Below are positions 55,641 through 59,148 of a DNA stretch of 59,148 bases, in pieces. A program made the translations under genes and the position numbers. This stretch comes from Dehalococcoidia bacterium. GTDB lineage: Bacteria; Chloroflexota; Dehalococcoidia; Lucifugimonadales; GCA-002694895. Below the pieces are notes generated by a model, which had not been told where the DNA came from, did not search any database, and was given only the letters and a program-made list of their open reading frames with translations. Numbering within the stretch: position 1 is the first letter of the stretch; every line of letters begins with the position of its first letter. The stretch covers positions 4,498-63,645 of the forward strand of contig JAPYRX010000010.1 in assembly GCA_029936815.1 (NCBI GenBank). The letters are read 5' to 3'.

Positions 55641-57302
55641 TTAATAATCCCTAAATGCATCTCCTGGCTTAGATGGAAGAGCATAACCTCCGCTTAATCC
55701 TGAAGGAGATCCATCTGCTCTGTGGCATGCAGCTCCTTCCATAATGTTATTTTCAAACATAATTGCATTCATTCCTCCAGCAACTCTATTCACACTAACA
55801 GTATTGTGCCCCATAGAATTCAGTTTATTGATAGTTTTATCAGGAAATTCATATTCTAACTCCAATGTGTCTCCATCTGTCCATACTCTAGGTGATTCCA
55901 CAGAAGCTTGTAGGCTAAATTTATTATCAATTAAAGCAAGTAATGCCTGACAAACCGCTCCAAATATTCTTCGGCCACCGGGTGTTCCTAAAACAATGTA
56001 TGGTTTTTTATTCCTAGAGATTATTGTTGGAGTCATAGATGATAAACTTCTTTTATATGGTTGTATTGAATTTGCATTATCAGAATGAGGATCAAATAGA
56101 AGCATGCAATTATTTAATAGCATTCCTGTATCATTAACTGCAACTCTGCTTCCAAATGCATTATTAATTGTTTGAGTCATTGATACAATATTTCCTTCTT
56201 CATCTGAAACATTGAAATGAGTGGTATTACTACTCTCATTCTCAAGAAAATTCGTTGTGTAATTATAATCCTGAGATTGAGTAAGATTAATTTCTTTAAA
56301 TCTTTCAGATGCGTATTTCTTTGAAATCAGACCTTCTATTGGTATATTTACATACTCTGGGTCACCTATGTATTTATTTCTGTCAGCGAAAACTATTTTA
56401 AATACTTCCGAAAGTATATGAACTCTTTCAGGATCAGTGATTTTGTATTTACTCATATCAAAATTTTCTAATATATTAAGCATTTGTATTAGGCAAATAC
56501 CTCCACTACTAACAGGACCAACAGAGTGGATATCAAAATTTTTATATTTTCCGATTATTGTATCTCTATAAAATATTTGTTGCGTTTTCAAATCTTTAAG
56601 TGATAATAGTCCTCCATTTTTTTTCATTTCATCTTCAATATGAGCGCCTAATTCCCCTCCGTGTAAATATTTGGACCCATATTTTGCTATGCCTTCAAGA
56701 GTATGGGCATAATTTAGGTTTTTTATAATATCTCCTTTAATAGGAGCTTTACCGTTTTTAAGATATATATCAGAACTTTCTTTGAATTTAGATAAACCAG
56801 TTATGTTATCTCTTATATTGTTTGACAAATAATCTGAAACTCTATATCCATTTTTTGCAATATTTATTGAAGGTTGAATTACTTCTTTCAGAGGAAAGTT
56901 ACCATATTTTTCTACCAAATGTGTCCAAGCTAATAAATTTCCTGGCGTTCCTACAGCTTGATATCCAATAGTATTCAAATTATCTTCAACATCAAAATAA
57001 TTGGCTAATTCGTTGCTTAACGGTTTATACATAGAGTCGTGTGCTTTGCCAGGTGCTGAACAATATCCATCAACAGTAGAAAATCCAGTATCAGGCTTGT
57101 AAAAATTTGTAAATCCTCCTCCAAATGGACCAACCATCATTGGCTCAACTACAGAAAGAGCAAAAGCAGTACCAATGGCTGCATCAAACGCATTGCCTCC
57201 TGCAGCTAAAATAGAGACTCCGACTGATGACGCAACAGGATGATTTGATGTAACCATACCTTTAGAAGCTAATAATGGTTGTTTTTTTGTATTTAAATTC
57301 AT
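55641..57302 (-). CDS. ggt: Gamma-glutamyltranspeptidase family protein
   Basis: A 553-residue Ntn-hydrolase. The self-cleavage nucleophile is T360 in ESSNTTHFNVSDEEG, with the glutamate-binding SSMTPTI and GGRRIF segments after it. No signal peptide is seen, so it is likely a cytoplasmic form, as in many non-model bacteria, and may act on glutathione-like or other gamma-glutamyl compounds or on cephalosporin-type amides. It is divergent from glcD across 47 bases. Confidence 0.9.
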   Translation of the reverse strand: MNLNTKKQPLLASKGMVTSNHPVASSVGVSILAAGGNAFDAAIGTAFALSVVEPMMVGPFGGGFTNFYKPDTGFSTVDGYCSAPGKAHDSMYKPLSNELANYFDVEDNLNTIGYQAVGTPGNLLAWTHLVEKYGNFPLKEVIQPSINIAKNGYRVSDYLSNNIRDNITGLSKFKESSDIYLKNGKAPIKGDIIKNLNYAHTLEGIAKYGSKYLHGGELGAHIEDEMKKNGGLLSLKDLKTQQIFYRDTIIGKYKNFDIHSVGPVSSGGICLIQMLNILENFDMSKYKITDPERVHILSEVFKIVFADRNKYIGDPEYVNIPIEGLISKKYASERFKEINLTQSQDYNYTTNFLENESSNTTHFNVSDEEGNIVSMTQTINNAFGSRVAVNDTGMLLNNCMLLFDPHSDNANSIQPYKRSLSSMTPTIISRNKKPYIVLGTPGGRRIFGAVCQALLALIDNKFSLQASVESPRVWTDGDTLELEYEFPDKTINKLNSMGHNTVSVNRVAGGMNAIMFENNIMEGAACHRADGSPSGLSGGYALPSKPGDAFRDY

Positions 57303-57328
57303 GACAAAATACTTATTTTAAATATAAT
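57301..57328 (+). promoter_or_regulatory. Candidate promoter of glcD
   Basis: ATGACA (57301-57306) and TATAAT (57323-57328) are 16 bases apart, with a start near 57335, about 15 bases before the glcD ATG. The -35 overlaps the first codon of ggt on the other strand, so both genes would share one small control region. No ribosome binding site is seen. Confidence 0.55.
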
Positions 57329-57349
57329 ACTATAAATTATGGTTTTATT

Positions 57350-58738
57350 ATGATTAATAATCAATCTGTTACACAAAAATTAATTGATATTGTTGGACAA
57401 GAATTTGTCATTGTTGATAAACAAGATATGATTGTTTATGAAAGTGATGGAACTCATGATAGAGGTATGCCAGACTATGTTGCTTTGCCATCTTCGGTTG
57501 ATGAAGTATCAAAACTAGTAATTCTTGCTAATGAATCAAATATTCCAATAATTGCAAGAGGATCTGGAACTGGTTTGAGTGGAGGTTCAGTCCCTGTAAA
57601 AGGGGGGCTGATTATCTCATTGAATAGAATGAATAAGATTCTAGATATTGATCCAGAAAAAGGCATAGCAAAAGTTGAAGCGGGAGTCATCAATTTAGAA
57701 ATTAGTAACAAAGCTTCTGAATTTGGTTTTTTTTATGCTCCTGACCCTTCAAGTCAACAAGTATGTACAATTGGTGGAAATGTGGCCGAAAATTCTGGAG
57801 GCCCACATTGTTTAGCTTATGGAGTTACCACTAACCATATTCTAGCCATAGAAGTTGTTCTTCTTACCGGTGATATTGTTTGGTTTGGTGATTTTAATAA
57901 AGAGAATAATGGTATAGATTTCAGAGGGTTATTTATAGGTTCGGAGGGTACGTTTGGAATATGCACGAAAGTTGTGGTTAAATTAATAAAAAAACCTGAA
58001 ATGGTTAAAACATTTCTAATTGCATTTAATAGCATCCTTGATGCAGCTAACGCTACTACAGCAATTATTTCTTCTGGAATAATTCCAGCGTCAATTGAAA
58101 TGATGGATAAAACAGCATCCCAGGCAGCAGAAGAAAGTACTAATGTAGGAATACCCAAAAACTCAGATACAGTATTATTGATTGAAATTGAAGGATTTGA
58201 GGATGAAGTTACAGAGCAAGAATTATTAATTAAAGATATTCTAAACGAATTTGATCCAATAGAAATTAAATTAGCAGCAAATGAAAAACAACGAGAATTA
58301 TTTTGGAAAGCTCGCAAAGGAGTATTTGCTGCTTTAGGCAGGCTTGCTCCTAATTATTATTTGGTAGATGGTACTGTTCCGAGAACTAAGCTTGCTCCAG
58401 TATTATCTGAAGTAAATAGATTATCCAAAAAGTACGGGTTGATTGTTGCTAATATCTTACATGCAGGAGATGGAAATTTACACCCATGTATTATTTTTGA
58501 TCAACAAATACCTGGTAATACTGAAAAAGCACTGTCATTAGGTGGAGAGATATTGAAAATTTGTGTTGAAAATGGCGGAGTACTTAGTGGAGAACATGGA
58601 ATTGGTTATGAGAAAAAAGAATATATGCCACTTCTATTTTCTAATCATGATTTAGAAAATATGAAAAATATGAAAAATATTTTTGATTCTAAAGAATTAT
58701 TCAACCCTGGCAAGATTTTTCCTTCTTCAAGAGAGTAA
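57350..58738 (+). CDS. glcD: Glycolate oxidase-type FAD-linked subunit (GlcD-like)
   Basis: A 462-residue FAD-binding (PCMH-type) oxidase. PIIARGSGTGLSGGSVP and CTIGGNVAENSGGPHC bind FAD, and the C-terminal HAGDGNLHPCIIF and SGEHGIGYEKKEYMP are typical of GlcD and D-lactate dehydrogenase relatives. The next gene is a second FAD protein of the GlcE type, so a glycolate oxidase glcDE(F) set is likely. D-lactate is an alternative substrate. Confidence 0.93.
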   Translation: MINNQSVTQKLIDIVGQEFVIVDKQDMIVYESDGTHDRGMPDYVALPSSVDEVSKLVILANESNIPIIARGSGTGLSGGSVPVKGGLIISLNRMNKILDIDPEKGIAKVEAGVINLEISNKASEFGFFYAPDPSSQQVCTIGGNVAENSGGPHCLAYGVTTNHILAIEVVLLTGDIVWFGDFNKENNGIDFRGLFIGSEGTFGICTKVVVKLIKKPEMVKTFLIAFNSILDAANATTAIISSGIIPASIEMMDKTASQAAEESTNVGIPKNSDTVLLIEIEGFEDEVTEQELLIKDILNEFDPIEIKLAANEKQRELFWKARKGVFAALGRLAPNYYLVDGTVPRTKLAPVLSEVNRLSKKYGLIVANILHAGDGNLHPCIIFDQQIPGNTEKALSLGGEILKICVENGGVLSGEHGIGYEKKEYMPLLFSNHDLENMKNMKNIFDSKELFNPGKIFPSSRE

Positions 58739-58739
58739 T

Positions 58740-59148
58740 ATGACAACAATTAACGAATATAAAATATTAGATACTTTTAGCCCCAAAAACAAAAACAGAT
58801 TATCTGAAATTGTTTTAGACTTATATTCAACAAATTCTAAATTAATGATACTAGGGGGATATTCAAAAATTGATTATGGGAACCCTATTAATGCAAATAC
58901 TTATGTAATTGAAACTTCTAATCTTAGTAAAGTAATTGATTATAATCCTTCTGATCTTACTATAACTGTAGAAGCAGGGATGAAGATTGCTGATTTGACT
59001 AAAATATTAAAACAAAATAATCAATTTTTAGGATATAAGCTACCACAATTGAAAAATAGTACAGTTGGTGGCGCGATATCCTATGGATATTCAGGTAATT
59101 ATCGATTTAATGATATTCATATAAGAGATTCAATTATAGGTATAGAGG
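58740..59148 (+). CDS. glcE: GlcE-like FAD-binding subunit (partial, runs off the window)
   Basis: ATG at 58740, one base after the glcD stop, opens a frame of at least 136 residues with no stop to the window end. It has the FAD-binding pattern LTITVEAGMKIADLTKIL and NSTVGGAISYGYSGNYR. Position and motifs match the shorter GlcE partner. C-terminal half unseen. Confidence 0.85.
   Translation, partial: MTTINEYKILDTFSPKNKNRLSEIVLDLYSTNSKLMILGGYSKIDYGNPINANTYVIETSNLSKVIDYNPSDLTITVEAGMKIADLTKILKQNNQFLGYKLPQLKNSTVGGAISYGYSGNYRFNDIHIRDSIIGIE

Noticed and set aside
57817-58317. A 166-codon antisense frame inside glcD
   Set aside because: glcD carries full FAD and HGIG motifs on the plus strand; the antisense frame is low-complexity hydrophobic sequence typical of a shadow.
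1-59148. CRISPR arrays, insertion sequences, prophage genes or integration sites
   Set aside because: No regularly spaced repeats, transposase or integrase frames, or direct-repeat pairs around the tRNA gene were seen.

Overview
The window is a compact, very AT-rich bacterial chromosome segment (roughly 70% A+T by eye). Almost every base lies in a gene, many neighbouring genes overlap by 1-8 bases, and there are no insertion sequences, prophage genes, rRNA genes or CRISPR arrays. TTG is used as a start codon several times. The gene set suggests a streamlined, probably marine, free-living aerobe: Ni superoxide dismutase with its maturation peptidase, an 11-subunit complex I operon, a blue-copper lipoprotein, SUF-only Fe-S assembly, the MEP isoprenoid pathway, and DapL-type diaminopimelate synthesis. 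The combination (DUF3105 protein, GGPP-synthase-like proteins, cytoplasmic-type GGT, DapL, nuo without EFG) fits a low-GC Chloroflexota (Dehalococcoidia/SAR202-like). That taxonomic call is inference, not proof.

Layout. 1-0.55 kb: the end of a probable rplJ, then rplL, closed by a long perfect hairpin. 0.5-6.2 kb: M20 peptidase, PanE-like reductase, sodN, and a tight sodX-gatB-yvcK-secG run. 6.2-8.75 kb (minus): ispD-ispF-cysS. 8.8-15.8 kb: an EVE-domain gene, then a minus-strand suf operon sufB-C-D-U-S, a second sufU-like gene, and tatD. 15.8-17.8 kb (minus): GGPP synthase and nucleoside hydrolase. 17.9-29.3 kb (plus): nuoA-B-C-D-H-I-J-K, a 65-residue protein, nuoL-M-N, and NAD kinase. 29.3-33.8 kb: cupredoxin lipoprotein, membrane-anchored nuclease-like protein, PGI-like protein, phospholipase-C-like protein, hisC. 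33.8-39.6 kb (minus): purD-E-B-C, a DUF3105 protein, purS and a PLP enzyme. 39.6-40.7 kb: the only large intergenic region, with tRNA-Arg(UCU), a possible 39-residue membrane peptide, a 26-bp perfect palindrome and a 73-residue HTH protein. 40.7-42.4 kb (minus): ctpA-like protease and smpB. 42.6-43.6 kb: a lone winged-helix plus TIR-like protein. 43.7-51.3 kb (minus): sua5/tsaC, degenerate prenyl synthase, pgk, tpiA, miaA, dapF, dapL and hflX. 51.3-59.1 kb: guaA, a GNAT protein, a DUF255 thioredoxin-like protein, ggt, glcD and the start of a glcE-like gene.

Most of the window is housekeeping. The least conventional places are: the wHTH-TIR-like gene, whose expected catalytic Glu appears to be Gln; the 39.9-40.7 kb regulatory island; the small protein inside the nuo operon; the two SufU paralogues around SufS; the prenyl synthase paralogue with broken Asp motifs; and a 53-codon frame without a standard start codon behind ggt. 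No clear new multi-gene system was found.
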